This document shows, piece by piece, positions 39,493 to 50,800 of a stretch of DNA of 64,000 nucleotides. Origin of the DNA: Serinus canaria. Lineage: Eukaryota; Chordata; Aves; Passeriformes; Fringillidae. Each line of letters starts with the position of its first letter. Position 1 is the stretch's first letter. The DNA is taken from contig NC_066316.1 of the NCBI RefSeq assembly GCF_022539315.1, forward strand, positions 26,247,245-26,311,244, written 5' to 3'. The notes beneath the pieces are model-generated. The model had not been told where the DNA came from. It did not search any database and saw nothing but the letters and a program-made list of their open reading frames with translations. The position numbers and the translations under genes were made by a program.

Positions 39493-39660
39493 TATAAAAA
39501 TGGGGAGGAGGAGGAGCCTTGGTCCCTTAGGTAAACCAAGACCTTTTCAGGCCGGGCTGGTCCGGCGGCTCGGCGGAGTTGCGGCGGCTCGGGCGCTGCT
39601 GCGGGAGGCACGGCCGCCTCTCCTCCTCGGGCACCTCTGCACAGAGCCGGTCATGTGAGA
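39493..39660 (+). promoter_or_regulatory. Candidate promoter: TATA box plus CpG-dense patch
   Basis: TATAAAAA at 39493-39500 is a strong TATA match. About 50 bases downstream begins a patch of about 100 bases (39550-39650) with roughly 15 CpGs and repeated GGCGG/CGGCGG words, unlike the AT-rich flanks. A transcript starting 25-30 bases after the TATA box would begin near 39525-39530 and run into the GC-rich patch as its 5' leader. No coding frame of interest follows. A lone GC-rich island by drift or biased gene conversion is the alternative. Confidence 0.35.
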
Positions 39661-42300
39661 TAAATAGTTACATCACCGGAAAAATGGGACCGGCAAATTG
39701 ACTTGGGAGATGTTTCGGGAGCGTTAACAGCCCTGGAATGCCAGGCACTGCCCGTGCTTTGGCAGGAAAAACTTCTGTTCCTAGGCACACCTACCCAGAT
39801 GATGTATTAGTGCTGATAAAGTATAACAGCACTCTCGTGCAATCATCTAATGCTTCTAGAAAACAGAGATGATTTCCTCATTATACTGAGTAATGTGTTG
39901 ATTACCACATACAGCTCCTTTTGAGTTCGAGCTCTGTGTAAATTTACTTCAGGAAAATGATCAGCTGCTTGTTCAAGTGAAAGGGATTTTTTCAGTGTGG
40001 TTGTTCAAACACATGAAGTAAGCAAAGCAGCTTTTTAAACCTTTGAACTTGAAGGGTCATTTAAATATTTGGTCACTGAATAGGAAACATGCATCCCTCA
40101 ACAGTTCTGAACTTTCTAACACCAGCCCTTAACCCTGAAAGCAGGTCTGTTTCCTTCCTGTAGCCTCTGGAAAATCTTTGCTTTAGGTGATGCTTTGTTA
40201 CCTTTGGGGAGGTCATTTTGTATTTTCCTGCCAAAAATGATAAATGACCATTTAGTAATGTAAGCTATTGCAGTTCAGCACAATCCATGGTGCAAAAAAG
40301 TCCACAACAAACCAGATTTGTGATTTTTCTCCTTGTTAAATAATTGATTGTAATGGCATTCTGGTCTTGTGACACCTTTGTAACTGAGATCAGACTGAGC
40401 CAGTGAACACCAGAGTGTGAAAGGAATGCTTTGCTCATCAAATTTCCACAGAATGTAGCAGAGGAATCCCCAGGTTCCCTTTCTGTCTAAAGGAATTATT
40501 AAAAGATATTCTCTTTGATACTGTCTCCTTTCCCAGGGTTAATCACCGTGTGAGTGAACATTTGCATGCATTGCTGAGCTACAGGTTAAAGACAAGGAGA
40601 GTGGTGGGTTGAGCACGTGGATAAGCCCAACCATTGGATTGCCAGGAAATGAAAATCTATCAGAAATGTGGGACTTTTCCATGGTGCAGGGGGAACACAG
40701 GTTGCCTCTTTCCCTGACCTCAGGGATGACCTGAAATAGATGAAAAGGATGGTGGAAGTGCCTCGCTAGGATAGCTGGGCTGAAGGGGGAGTTGCAGGTT
40801 CCCATCACAGCCACTGCTGACCAAATTCAGCTGGAGTCCAAAGGAGAGGTTTGGGCTATCCTCCTTATTAGTAAATCCCCTGTGGGAGTCCTGGCTATGT
40901 GGGAAGATACCATTTACACTTCCTCCTGTCATTGTGGTCAGTCTTGAATTCTGGGCCTCTAGTAGTCCCTTATTAAACTTCCATCCTCTTGTCATTTTAG
41001 CCTCTGTCTAAATGTTGCTAAGTAACCTCCTGTGTCAAATACTTGTTCTGCTGGGAGAGAATCTTGCATCAGTCACCTATTGTGACTGCCAGATTAGATA
41101 CAGTACTGTGCTCGACATGGGACTGTGCTTCACTTCTATCTGGAAACTGCAGCCCATACAGGATTTGCCAGACTACTTGTTAAGCAGCATCTTTTCCTTG
41201 AGCATATTTAAGCAGCCCTGAACAACTTGTGCAGTTCATTTACTGGTCCCTGGGCTGATTTTTAAGTTTGGGGATTTAGGACTTCTTTTATTTTACTTTT
41301 CACCTCTAAGTCCTACCTGAGTGAGCAGCTCTGGTGAAAAACACATTGGTCCACTTGCAAACAAATGGTAAAGACTGCAAGTTAAGACCTTGCCTTTGAA
41401 AGAGAGCAAGCAGTGCATTCCTGGAGCTTTAGGAAGTCATGGTTTCTGTGAGGCTCTTTTATCATGTTTTCTTGTGGGGCTAAATAAAAGCCAAATTCAG
41501 ATGATCACTTGTGTGAGTAGAAATCCGGAGTAATGCCATTTAAATAGTCTGTAATTAGGCTAGAGTGAATGAGAATGGAACTTGGTCCAAATTGATTATA
41601 TATTTCAGGTCAGTTGACATAATGGAGCAGCCTTTTCTGTCTCAGCTTAATGCAGTGGTTCTGAAGAGTTCATCACCTGCTCTTGGCTCTCTTTCCTATT
41701 CCCAGCTGATAAATCATCTTTAATGTGTTTCCTAATATTACTTTTCCATGTAGTTATAGTTATATGTGACAGCAGTGGGGGGTGGGGAAGGGAGAGCAGG
41801 CAATAATTTCACTGACACAGAAATTACTCTAAAAATGCATTAATGTGTCTTAAGTATAATTGACATACTTTGAAATATATATTGCCTATAGGCAAAATTA
41901 AATTTTGCTAGCCAAAACCAGGGGTAGGCAGAACTTCTGTAACATCATTAACAGTAGTGATGGTTTGCCTTGATATATTTGTAAAATATCATCAAATTTC
42001 ACACATAGAAATCATGTCTTATTCAGCCATACTTTCAGAGTTTACCTTTTCTTATGTGCTAGCTTATTTTTCTAGAGGAAATATTTTTTAAAACCCGTAG
42101 TAATTTTAAATAGATTATTTACCACTTTAATACATGTCACTTATCACGTGCTCATCAGTTTCTCCTTGTTGATTTTCTACTGACCCTATAGGTCACTGCA
42201 GAAGCAGAGTGTTCTCCATAAAGCTGTGCAAAGTCAATTTAGATTGGCTTTTCGTGTCTAAATTTTGTCCTGATTATAAATAGTTGTGGCCAAAACCAGT
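39660..42300. other. Non-coding sequence, partly conserved-element-like
   Basis: No exon or repeat was recognised. The parts at 39,660-40,060 and 41,500-42,300 are non-repetitive, with homeodomain and bZIP-like words, and could be regulatory. The part at about 40,400-41,250 has no distinguishing structure. Confidence 0.4.
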
Positions 42301-42573
42301 TTTTTAAAAAACTAAAACTCTTGCACAGAGGTTTTGTCATTTGCCTAAACCCTCTCTTGAATTACAGGAGCACTCTGAGAATTTTTGAGTGTTATTTCTC
42401 CAAGTAAACCTACAGCTGTTTTAGATACCAAGGAGCTCAAAAGCACTGATTTCTTCATGGTACAGAAGGAAAATTGATCTCTGTGTACTTGGTAAGTATA
42501 CTGGTTTCAGAAACACTAGTCACTCTGGTGACTCAGTCAGTCAGTCACCCTGATGGCTTCAGTGTCAGAGTCT

Positions 42574-42637
42574 GCACCTGTGAATCCCACCCACAACATC
42601 TGTTTGCACCTGTGAATCCCACCCACAACATCTGTTT
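42574..42637. repeat. Perfect 32-bp tandem duplication
   Basis: A 32-base unit starting GCACCTGTGAATCCCACCC is present twice in direct contact, at 42574-42605 and 42606-42637, with no differences. Short CAGT repeats lie just upstream at about 42533-42547. The exact identity suggests a young duplication that may vary between individuals. Confidence 0.95.
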
Positions 42638-42639
42638 GA

Positions 42640-45600
42640 CCTCTCCACCTGCAGCACTGCTGAGACACTTCAAACAGCTGGAGCTGGAAGCCCAATATGA
42701 AACAGGGTGTCCTGCCACTCTCACCCCTTGCACTGGTTTCAAGGGCAAGATAAAGACAAGCCAGGCCTGGCTCAGTGACAGAATAACTTCACCTGACTTT
42801 TTTTTAATGTAGTTTGGGCTTCCAAATAATTTATTTGAAAATGACTGATGTAGATCTGTCTGTCCAGAGATAATTATTTTTTTTCTCTAAATGCTACAGT
42901 ATGGTCAGGGAAGTTATATGCAGATTACAGGTAAGGAGGGAACTTCCACATCTAGTTTTTAGTACTGGATCCTGCAGGAAATACAGAGCATTTAATGGGT
43001 GAGATGTCCCAAACCAAACTCAAAGTTATGTTGGCTATACCTACAGTGTAAGCAGGAGTTTATTTCTGCAAACTGATGTTTACAATTTTATGAAAGGAGT
43101 GGAAACCTTTGGGAAATTCATGGATAATTACTAAACACAAGGTTCTGAATTTAGACAAGGTTAAATATAGGTGTAAGCTCAAAAATATGCCTTTGCACCC
43201 GCCCAAATTTTCTCTGTATTAAGCATTTCTGACTACATCTGTCATATTATTTGAGTCAAAATGTATTTTCAGAATGCCTCTGAGTTAAAGGGTAAAAAGG
43301 TTAAGTTGCTGTCATGCCAATGTGTGCTGCCCCTTCCATTTTTATTGGAACATTTCACCTGGGTTCTTGTCTGTGAACATCTATGTTAGGGAGAAAAGTA
43401 TGGCTAGGGTATAAGAGCTGGGAGTAATTTTTTATCTCCTACTGATCTGTAATCAAGCACAGTAAATACATACACTTGGCCTGAACTTCCTGTGACATTT
43501 GATAAGACTTTGATTGTGAGTCAAAGTAGTCAATTTCTTTTTCTGTGAAAGTATTGTTGCACTCCTAGCCGGGAGAACATCTGAACTGAAGTGGATACAA
43601 AGTGTACTTCACTCTGGGAAAAAAAAAGCCAGGTTTTTGAAATGGTTCATTTGGATTTTAAGCAACATATTGACAGAATAAATTGTATAGTTCTGTCTGA
43701 CAAGAAATAGGGATTGGAGTACCTCCAGCTAATGACTGGCCCCAGATTCCAGGTCATTTTCTTCTTTGTCTCTTAAAAATTAGGCAGAAAAAATGAACTG
43801 GGAAATTTCAAGTTCTAACACAACATGAAATAAGAAAACCAAAATATTTTCAGTACTGTTCAGTGCCCAGCAAGGGCAGAGGCTGTCTACTACTTTTGAA
43901 GAGCTCTTCCACATTCGCTTCATAAGTGATGATCTCACGGGGAGTAGAAATCGACAAAAGAAAAAATCTGGAACAGAAACTTAGAAAGAGGAATCAGGGT
44001 TTTGCTCCACTGTTGCCTGTGTGGCACTGTTCAAGAACCAGTGAAAATTGAATGCCAGACCTGCAAACTCTTGGGTGAGGCTGAGAAATGTATGACAATA
44101 CTGCCTTTGGATTTAGTTTAGGGTCTGAATTGTCGAGGTACCAAGAATTTTGTGGAAGAACGCAAATAATTTTACTGACCTCTGTTGTACTCAAAGTCCT
44201 GTGAAAGACTGCTCCCAGAGCTCTAAGTTATTAATCCTCTTCATCTCAAACATTCTTGTTGCAGTCATCAAGGCCCATCTAAATGCCTCACACCACATTT
44301 TTTCCAGTAATGTTGCACTCATGCTGGGCTTCATGTACTGCAGGGTGCAGTGCCCACAGTGCTCTCTCACAAGCTGGCACCTTGGCCTCTTTGTGAGTTC
44401 TCAGCTCTTTCTGCTCCATCACTGCATCCTTTGGCTGCTGCTTGACCTCCCTGCTGCCTACTCCTCTCACTCTCTTTCCTGCTGCATCAGTTCTTTCTCT
44501 GCACAAGCCGTTCAGACTCAGATAGTCTTTCCACATTTCTCTTCCATGTCCTTTATAGATACTGAAAACAAAATTTAGAAGAGTGTCACTGACATTTGCA
44601 GCTACCATGCACATCCTTTCCTGGTATTTGTCTTGCACATCCAGTCACCTACCCAGATGTAACCTGTGCATGGTTCCCTATGGATGCTTTTCCTTCTCCA
44701 TTGCTTTAGACTGACTCAGCTACAAAGGTATGCAATAAAACACCTGGTTGGCTTTTTTTTCTCCTCTGCCATTAGCAAACCCTGGATCAGCTCTCCTAAT
44801 CCTTGCAAAGATTATGTCCTTTACCCTTTTCCCACAAAGCATCAGTCCTTTCTGACCTCTCACTTTCCACATTACCCTCCATGAGATGCTCCTCATGTCA
44901 TTAACAGCTTTAAACAAAAAGTCTTTTTGCCTTGACGAGAAAATTAATCAAACCATACCTGGAGGAAAAAAAATTGCAGACAAGACTGTTTGAAATATTT
45001 TTCTGCTAGAAAATTGCAAATTTTCTTTATTCCTGGCATAGTTCCTTAAATCATTGCCACACTTCTTGCTGCCTTTCACCTTTTTTGAAGATGCTTCATC
45101 TTCAGTATGGTCAAAACTGACCTCTTCTGCTTCCCTCTGTACTCTGGCTTTACTTTGTCTCCTGTGCTTCTTTACACTGACCAACACTGATGTCATTCCT
45201 ACGACCACAGACCTGCTAACCTGCCATTTTGTCCCTCCAAGAAAATGACCAAATCCAGCAAAACAAGGAAAAATATCACCTAAGCTTTTATGGTCCCCTG
45301 CACTTCTTTCCTTCTGTTTTTTCTTGCTCTTAAGCATGTGTTTTATCTCTTTGATACACACAGAAAACCAGCTGTAGTCATGCCTAGTATTCCAAGCACT
45401 CAGCTGTGCTCCTTCCTCCTTTCCTAATGCCTTCCCATTGCTCTAGGTCCATCAAGCAGCAGCCTTGCCTCCTAGCTGTCACCAGCCTGCAGCCTGGTCC
45501 TGGTTAGTACCTTCTCTGGACATCACCGTTTGTTTTTAACACAAATGAACACCCAGTGGGCACATTTGTAAGGCTCTCTTATTATTCAGCCATTTCTGCA

Positions 45601-46590
45601 AAAGCCACACCTGGTGGAAATACCCTGGGCTCACAGCTGGCTCAGAAGATTTTAATATCATTAGGAGAATGGAAAGGGGCAAGAAGGGATGCAGATGCCC
45701 ACAATGAGAGCAGGCACACGTGTCTTTGATTTTATAATTTTTGCTTTCCAGCTATTTTGTGTTGCCTGAATTATTTGACTGCGAGCTCTCTGGGGTAGGG
45801 TTGCTCTGCCTTGAGCAGCACAGCCTCTGTGGGCTCCTAAAGCCAGTGGAACCCTCTGAGTGCCACTGCAGCAACCTGACTGGTTCATAGCCCATCCACA
45901 GTGGTGTGCATTCTGGAAATTGCCTGTGTTTGCATCCATACTTCTCACCCTCTTTCTCATGCTTAGTGCCATTTCCTTCTCAAGCAAGAATGAGGTGATT
46001 TAATCCATCAGCTGCAAAGTGCTTGTATTTAAAATGTGTAAGTCACACATGTTTTGTGGAACTTAGAGTCAAAATGTTTATATTAACGTAGTGATATGTT
46101 TTTCCTCAGGAAAACAGGAGGTTCAGGGCAGACACAGACTCTTGCAGCTGTAAAGAACGATTGCTTTCCAGTTTGGCTAATGATATAATCCACTGTGGTC
46201 GCAAGTCTTGCTTTCCTCTTTAGATGATGTCAACATTTCCATGAGCTACATGTGTTGTATTCACAAGTGGTACTTAGAAGTACGTGTTCTGTAATCTCCT
46301 CCTTATGCCTGACACTTTACATGTGTTTATCTACAAGGAGTGGTGACATTAGCTTGCTAATTTTGCCAGTGTACTGTATCAGCGAGGGTGAGAAAGACTG
46401 AGAAGGATATTTAAACTGGCAAAGGGAGAATTATTGACATTAGCTACAAGTACTTTGTAAGACTCTGTTTTGGAATGTCATTTGTTAGAAAATCTTTGCT
46501 GCTGAAAGTCATCCATCATTCCCAGATGGACCTGCAAGACTTACAGAAAACTCTCTTCCCAAATCCCACTCACTGGCAGTGGCCAAAAGT
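42640..46590. other. Anonymous non-coding sequence
   Basis: No recognised exon or RNA gene was found. Between 44.15 and 45.99 kb four open frames of 108-142 residues fall on both strands in a pyrimidine-rich region. None has recognisable domains, and they overlap each other antisense, as expected from strand composition bias. Confidence 0.55.
45774..45850 (+). mobile_element. Old retroposon 3' tail fragment (L2/MIR-like, plus strand)
   Basis: The order TTTGACTGCGAGCTCTCTGG, GGTAGGG, GAGCAGCACAG, TGGGCTCCTAA resembles from memory an amniote retroposon tail of the form 'gactgtgagctctttggggcaggg...acagcacctagca...ggggctcctag'. It is probably related to the minus-strand tail fragment near 6.4 kb. 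Divergence is high, so the call is tentative. Confidence 0.4.
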
Positions 46591-46596
46591 ACTCAC

Positions 46597-47169
46597 TGTG
46601 CTGATTTGGGCTGGGATAGAGTTAATTTTCTCCATGGTAGCTAGCATGGGGCTGTGCTTTAGATTCATGCTGGAAACTGTGGATAAAACAGGGATATTCC
46701 ACTGCTGTTGGGCAGAGCTTGCACAGCACCAAGGCCTTGCCTGCCCCCTCACATCACAGTAATAGTGAGGAGGCTGGGGATGCACAAGGAGATTGGAGAG
46801 GAGGCAGCCAGGGCAGCTGAAATGGGCATCCCCTACTGTGTGACATCCTGATCTGAATCAAAAGCTGGGGAAAGAAGAAGGAAGGGAGAGTTCTCAGAGT
46901 GACCTTGTTTGTCTTCCAAAGTCTCCATCATGTGTGATGGAGCTCTGATCTCCTGGAGATGGCTGAATATGGCTTGCCTGAAAATGAGAAGTAGTGAATG
47001 TATTTCTCATTTTGCTTTGCTTGCACATGTGGCTTTTGTTTTTCACTGTTAAATTGCCTTGATCTCAAGCCACAAGTTTTTTCCACCCTTTCTGTTCTCT
47101 GCCCTATCCCAGCAGTGGGAGAGAGCAAGTGGCTGTGTGGGGCTTAGTTGCTGGGATTAAACCATGACT
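46597..47169 (+). mobile_element. Endogenous retrovirus 5' LTR (Lys-primed, ERVK-like)
   Basis: This LTR of about 570 bp is recognised in three ways. It shares ordered blocks with the second LTR at 47.33-47.9 kb, such as TTAATTTTCT, GTAGCTAG, AGAAGAAGGAA, GGTGGCTGAA/GATGGCTGAA and ATTTTGCTTTGCTT. A primer-binding site follows its 3' end. The sequence also matches my recall of a common bird LTR. It begins TGTGCTG, and the expected terminal CA has decayed near ACCATGACT. The TATA region (AATCAAAAG near 46857) is degraded, so promoter activity is doubtful. The two LTRs differ at many positions and by indels, which indicates an old insertion. Open frames across it are LTR sequence, not genes. Confidence 0.8.
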
Positions 47170-47177
47170 GTCCTTTT

Positions 47178-47195
47178 TGGTGCCCAATGTGGGAC
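47178..47195 (+). other. Retroviral primer-binding site, tRNA-Lys type
   Basis: TGGTGCCCAATGTGGGAC is one or two changes from the canonical lysine-tRNA primer-binding sequence TGGCGCCCAACGTGGGGC. It lies eight bases after the inferred LTR end, where reverse transcription would have been primed. This site supports assigning the remnant to a beta/ERVK-like lineage, although PBS type is not a firm classifier. Confidence 0.75.
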
Positions 47196-47331
47196 TCAGA
47201 GGGTTTGACAGATTTGATAGGAGTGTGCTAGATTGAATTTATGACTGTTACTGCTGTTTCATTGGTGACAGGTTCCTGTGCGTGCCATGGGTTTCACTTT
47301 ACATGAATGATATGGAATAAAGGCTGGATAA
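47196..47331 (+). mobile_element. Residual retroviral leader between the LTRs
   Basis: Only about 135 bp separate the primer-binding site from the second LTR. No gag, protease, pol or env frame remains and no polypurine tract is visible before the second LTR. A large internal deletion removed the coding part. A separate insertion of the second LTR is less likely but not excluded. Confidence 0.6.
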
Positions 47332-47897
47332 TATGCTAGTTTTACCTGAGATGAATTTTAATTTTCTTTGTGGTAGCTAGTACTAGGCTGTGGTTTTGGC
47401 TTTGTCCTGGAAACAGTGCTGATAATACAGAGGTATTTTTGGTATTGCTGTGCAGAGCTCACACAGAGTCCAGGTCTTTTCTGCCTCTCACCCCACCAGT
47501 GAGGGGACAGGGGGTGCACAAGGAACTGGGAGAGGACACAGCTGGGATAGCTGACCCCAGCTGACAAAAGGGATATTCCACACTACATGGCATCATGCTG
47601 ATCATAAAAAGCTGGTGGAAGAAGAAGGAATGGGGGAGTGTTTGGAGTTCTGGCATTTTGTCTTCCCAAGTAACTGATAGGTTTGATGGAGCCCTGCTTT
47701 CCTGAAGGTGGCTGAACATCTGCCTGCCCATGGGAGGTAGTAAATTACTTCCTAATTTTGCTTTGCTTACCTATTAAGCTGTCCTCATCCAAACCCACAA
47801 ATTTTCTCACTTTTACCCTTTTGATTCTCCCACCAATCCCTCCAGGGGAGAGTGAATGAGTGGCTGCTTGATTATTGGTTGGGGCTAAACCACAACC
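47332..47897 (+). mobile_element. Endogenous retrovirus 3' LTR (partner of the LTR at 46.6 kb)
   Basis: This copy of about 565 bp is in the same orientation as the first LTR. It starts at TATGCTAG, where the terminal TG has become TA, and ends near AAACCACAAC. It keeps a TATA-like CATAAAAA at 47603-47610 in the position where the first copy is decayed. Relative to the first LTR it lacks about 30 bases after the ATTTTGCTTTGCTT block. No clear target-site duplication was found around the pair. Confidence 0.8.
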
Positions 47898-47899
47898 CT

Positions 47900-50800
47900 T
47901 GCCTATTGACACTGGCAAACCAGATATACAGATATTACTCCCTGAGAAGAAGTGGAGTGTACAAATGGTGTGATAAGACAAGGTTTTCTTGGCTGCTGAA
48001 TGGACTTCAGTGCTGGAAAAAATTCTCATGTGCCAGGACTCCACCTACACAGTAGGTTCCATGTATCCATGGAACTCAGCTTTTCTTTATTAACTAGACT
48101 GTATGTGTGATATTCACATGGTGAAGACCCTCAACAAGAGCTCATACTGCCATGTAAGTGTTTTTTCAAAGAATCAAGCTCTTACCTCTCAAACTTACAT
48201 TCATATGGAATTGTTCAATGTGTATGGCTGACTACTATAGAAAGCAGGAACAACAGGTACAATGTACTAATTTTATCCCACTTTGACTTTAGAATCGGTA
48301 CTTACAGAAATTGTAAGTACTACAGACTCATGCTAGCAGGATTACTCAAAATTGGGAGTGTTAATACATAAGAAAAATAGCTTTGCTACTCCTGACTGGC
48401 TCCTACTATCACCATTATCAGAGAAGATACACCTTTGGCCACAAAAATAATCTGGAGCATAAATGCATATATGTTCATACAAGAGAGACAAGATTTAAGG
48501 TGGTGATTCTTTTATCCAGCAATGAACTTTGCTCTTTTGAGTGGCACTGTTAGAGTAAGAAGTGCAAGATTGTGTGTCCAGTGGCCAAGTCTCAAGCTTT
48601 CATCCAGGTAATGAAACTGTAGCCTGATAAAACACACCTAACTACCCATTTCACGTGATTCCTCTGTGCATTAGGCAAAAAATACAGCCACCCTTGATGC
48701 ATTATGTATGTACAGTCTTACCTCTAAGGGCCTATTGTAAACAAGTTGTTAGATTAACAAGCACAGTAGATACAGTATCATTATAGAGTAATCATTCAAT
48801 CAGTCAATCAATCAATCAATCAGAGTCATCACAGGCTTGGGAATTTTCCATACAAAAGACAATGCCTGAAGTAAGAGGAGTTTCTTCTCAGGTTATGTTA
48901 TGGAATCCATTTTTGCACATCACTGTTCTGAATGCTAAATTGCCTACCATGAGAAACTGCAAAGAGAAAGGCATAGTGATTTGGACATTTTTTGGGGAGA
49001 AGAAGGGCTACAAAGCTGTGTTTGATTGCAACTGGGTTGAATACATCATAAACACCGTTGCCAAATAATTGGTGGCAGTCTTTATAATTTCTACTGTGTC
49101 CCTTTTAGTGAAGTTTTCATTGGGTGCATTTCAGACTACTGCAGCCTGCTCCTGGAGCCTGAGAGTCCCTGTGCTGGAGGTGTTGTGTCAGCACCATGTC
49201 AGAGCATCTGAAGCCAGGACTCCTTCCCTCAGGAGTCCTATCAAATGTAATTTCTCACAGTCAAAGCTTCCTGGACTCTGCAGGGATTCGTCTCATCCTC
49301 ATCAAGATGACACTGTGTCGACTTTGGGACTGTCACAGCACGTGGATGCATGGCAGCCCCCCAAGGGAAACCAAGGAAAATGAGAAGTCCTATGCCTACC
49401 TTGAGGAGGGCACCTTTGCAGATGAAAGCAAGTGAACATTGACCTCACCTCTCTTTCATAGCCCTTATACATCTGGTCAGCAGGATGGCTGTAGCCAGCC
49501 TCTCACTGCCTGATGAAATAATGCTCTGCTTGAGCCTGACGCCTTAGCACAGCAGCAATGGATCCTAATGTCTTGTTATTCCCAAGGAACAAAGGGCTAC
49601 ACCTAGTACTTGCTGAAGTGCAGTTATTTAGTCTGTAACTTGTCTGGATGGACAGACTCCCTTATCTGAATCAGGTAATGTTTCAGAAATGTGCTCCAGT
49701 CATGGTAAGGACTTCATATTCACTGAAATAATGATAGCAGTGGAAGAGGTGATAGAAGAATGGGAGAACTGCTAAGGAATTCCTTAGCAAGATGGGTAAG
49801 AAGAAACAGGTGAAATGATTGTAGAGAGAAATGCAGATAGCTTCAGGTCTGTGCAAGTTAAGAGTATCAAGAAAGAATGAAAATTCTCAATTCTTGTAGT
49901 TGAGTTCAAGATCTTTGGTTACTGATGGAAAATGATCTGGCATTTGTTTTGGATCAAGGTCAGAACTGCATGGCTGTGACACCTTTAGGTGAGATGGAAG
50001 GAGTCATTTTGGTGTAATTAATCCAACATAGGAGTGCAGTGGGCATGAAAGGCTTCTGCTGGCATTGATGGGTGGATTAAGTCTTTGGCTTTCATCTCAT
50101 TTAAAATGGAGCTGGTTAGCTGCTCACAAAAACAGTCTGCTAGAAGATGCTGATTAAGTGCCTAAGTCCTGGAACAGTACTAGGCTGAGACATATCTGCC
50201 AGGCAGCATCTGTTTTGATGGTTCATGCTCAGTGTTTAATAGAACACTGAGTCGTCCAAAACGCCTTGAGGTAAAATAAATTGTTGCCAGCAGCTTGCTC
50301 TCTCTCTGGTTTAGTACATCTTAGCAGCGATCTTTTCATCAACTGCAAGGTGATTCCTAAACACATCGTCCAAGGTTTTGTTTGCAAATGACAATCAGTA
50401 ATTTATACAATAAGTGTTTACATTATTTGCAACAATAGAGACCACTGGCAACAGAATTACCATGTGGAAACTAAATGATTATATTATAAAGGCACAATTT
50501 GTTCAATAGGCAAATTAAAGCATCTATGCTCTCTGCAAAATCCCAGTGAGTGGATTTATTTGGGTTGGTGGACATCTGGTTAATCCTAGCTGTCTTCACT
50601 TGGACGCTGATGTGAATTCCTCACATTGTGAGGAAATTTCTTGTTAGCTGCTAGCTAAAACCAATGAGATTTGTCTGAGCTTTCTGTACCCATGGAAGGC
50701 AGCCAGGGTGTTGTTTGGAGAATGCATGCAAAGTGTTTCCTGAGCACTTCCCAGCTGCTGTCTGTTCCTGATCCTCTGGGTACAGGCAAAAACTCTACAC

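Noticed and set aside
41112..41160. Short similarity to the LTR interior (words like CATGGGACTGTGCTT and CTGGAAACTG)
   Set aside because: Only a few scattered words agree and flanking LTR blocks are absent. It could be coincidence.
46475..48044. Open frames of 64-99 residues over the LTR pair
   Set aside because: They lie within LTR or flank sequence and match no retroviral protein block. The coding interior has been deleted.
48797..48822. Tandem CAAT units considered as a CRISPR-like array
   Set aside because: Simple four-base microsatellite with no spacers. CRISPR arrays are not expected in this genome type.
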